From Phycisphaerales bacterium (GTDB taxonomy: Bacteria; Planctomycetota; Phycisphaerae; Sedimentisphaerales; Anaerohalosphaeraceae), in contig DSDR01000350.1 of NCBI GenBank assembly GCA_011048645.1, forward strand, positions 1 to 5,743: a DNA stretch of 5,743 nt, in the 5' to 3' direction. Positions within the stretch are counted from its first letter, which is position 1, and every line of letters starts with the position of its first letter. Under the pieces are notes generated by a model. The model saw only the letters and a program-made list of their open reading frames with translations. It was not told the origin of the DNA and ran no database searches. A program made the position numbers and the translations under genes. Shown piece after piece: positions 5,560 to 5,743 of this stretch.

Positions 5560-5743
5560 TTACGCTTCCGTTTCAAGAAAGGTACGATAGGCGGCAGCGT
5601 CCATCAGACCGTCCAGCTCGGACGGGTCGGTCGGCTCAATCTTCATCAGCCAGCCGGCGCCGTAAGCGTCCTGCTTGAGGCTGTCGGGATTGTCGCACGC
5701 CGAGGCATTCACCTCGACGACCTTGCCGCCGACGGGCGCATAC
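5560..5743 (-). CDS. gcvH: Glycine cleavage system H protein, C-terminal part
   Basis: These are the last 60 residues of the lipoyl carrier protein that shuttles the aminomethyl group between the P, T and L proteins of the glycine cleavage system in the cytosol. The visible part reads YAPVGGKVVEVN at the window edge, then DNPDSL, DAYGAGWLMKIEP, and a C-terminal LMDAAAYRTFLE, all typical of GcvH. The lipoylated lysine normally sits about six residues before YAP, just outside the window, so it cannot be checked. The gene ends with TAA two bases before the carbamoyltransferase ATG, so the two are almost certainly co-transcribed and probably translationally coupled. An AAGG lies directly against that ATG, and a GGAAG lies a few bases further up inside gcvH. 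The gene normally next to gcvH, gcvPA, appears only at the far end of the window. Confidence 0.95.
   Translation of the reverse strand, partial: YAPVGGKVVEVNASACDNPDSLKQDAYGAGWLMKIEPTDPSELDGLMDAAAYRTFLETEA

Noticed and set aside
4496..5590. A 364-codon open frame on the plus strand opposite the carbamoyltransferase gene
   Set aside because: It lies wholly antisense to a gene with unmistakable conserved motifs, its translation is rich in R, H, Q and P without domain structure, and such frames arise from GC-rich codon use.

Overview
All seven genes in this window are read from the minus strand, so gene order runs from high to low coordinates: gcvH (3' part) - NodU/CmcH-type carbamoyltransferase - SxtJ-family membrane protein - DUF5989 small membrane protein - membrane-anchored SGNH/GDSL hydrolase - secreted DUF5077/DUF3472 protein - gcvPA (5' part). 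Coding density is very high. The longest stretch without a gene is 65 bases, and no RNA gene, IS element, CRISPR array or tRNA is visible.

The two ends belong to the glycine cleavage system. The right edge holds the last 60 residues of the H protein, and the left edge holds the first 40 residues of the P-protein alpha subunit (the split GcvPA/GcvPB type). Five unrelated genes sit between them in the same orientation, where gcvH and gcvPA would normally be close neighbours. The first follows the gcvH stop after only 2 nt.

The four genes from 5557 down to 1588 match, in type and order, what I recall of sxtI-sxtJ-sxtK-sxtL from cyanobacterial saxitoxin clusters (O-carbamoyltransferase, small membrane protein, very small protein, GDSL lipase). 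Nothing else in the window suggests saxitoxin synthesis. I read it as a general carbamoylation module: a soluble cytosolic carbamoyltransferase, two small membrane proteins, and a hydrolase or transferase whose catalytic domain is predicted to face outward. Its substrate cannot be read from the sequence; a surface glycan, lipid or secreted metabolite is an inference. The fifth gene encodes an exported DUF5077-DUF3472 protein preceded by a possible promoter of its own, so its link to the module is less certain.

Organism: a moderately GC-rich bacterium with split GcvPA/GcvPB and a secreted DUF5077/DUF3472 protein. This is compatible with Planctomycetota (Phycisphaerae-like) or a related PVC-group or environmental lineage, but that is a low-confidence guess from protein style only.
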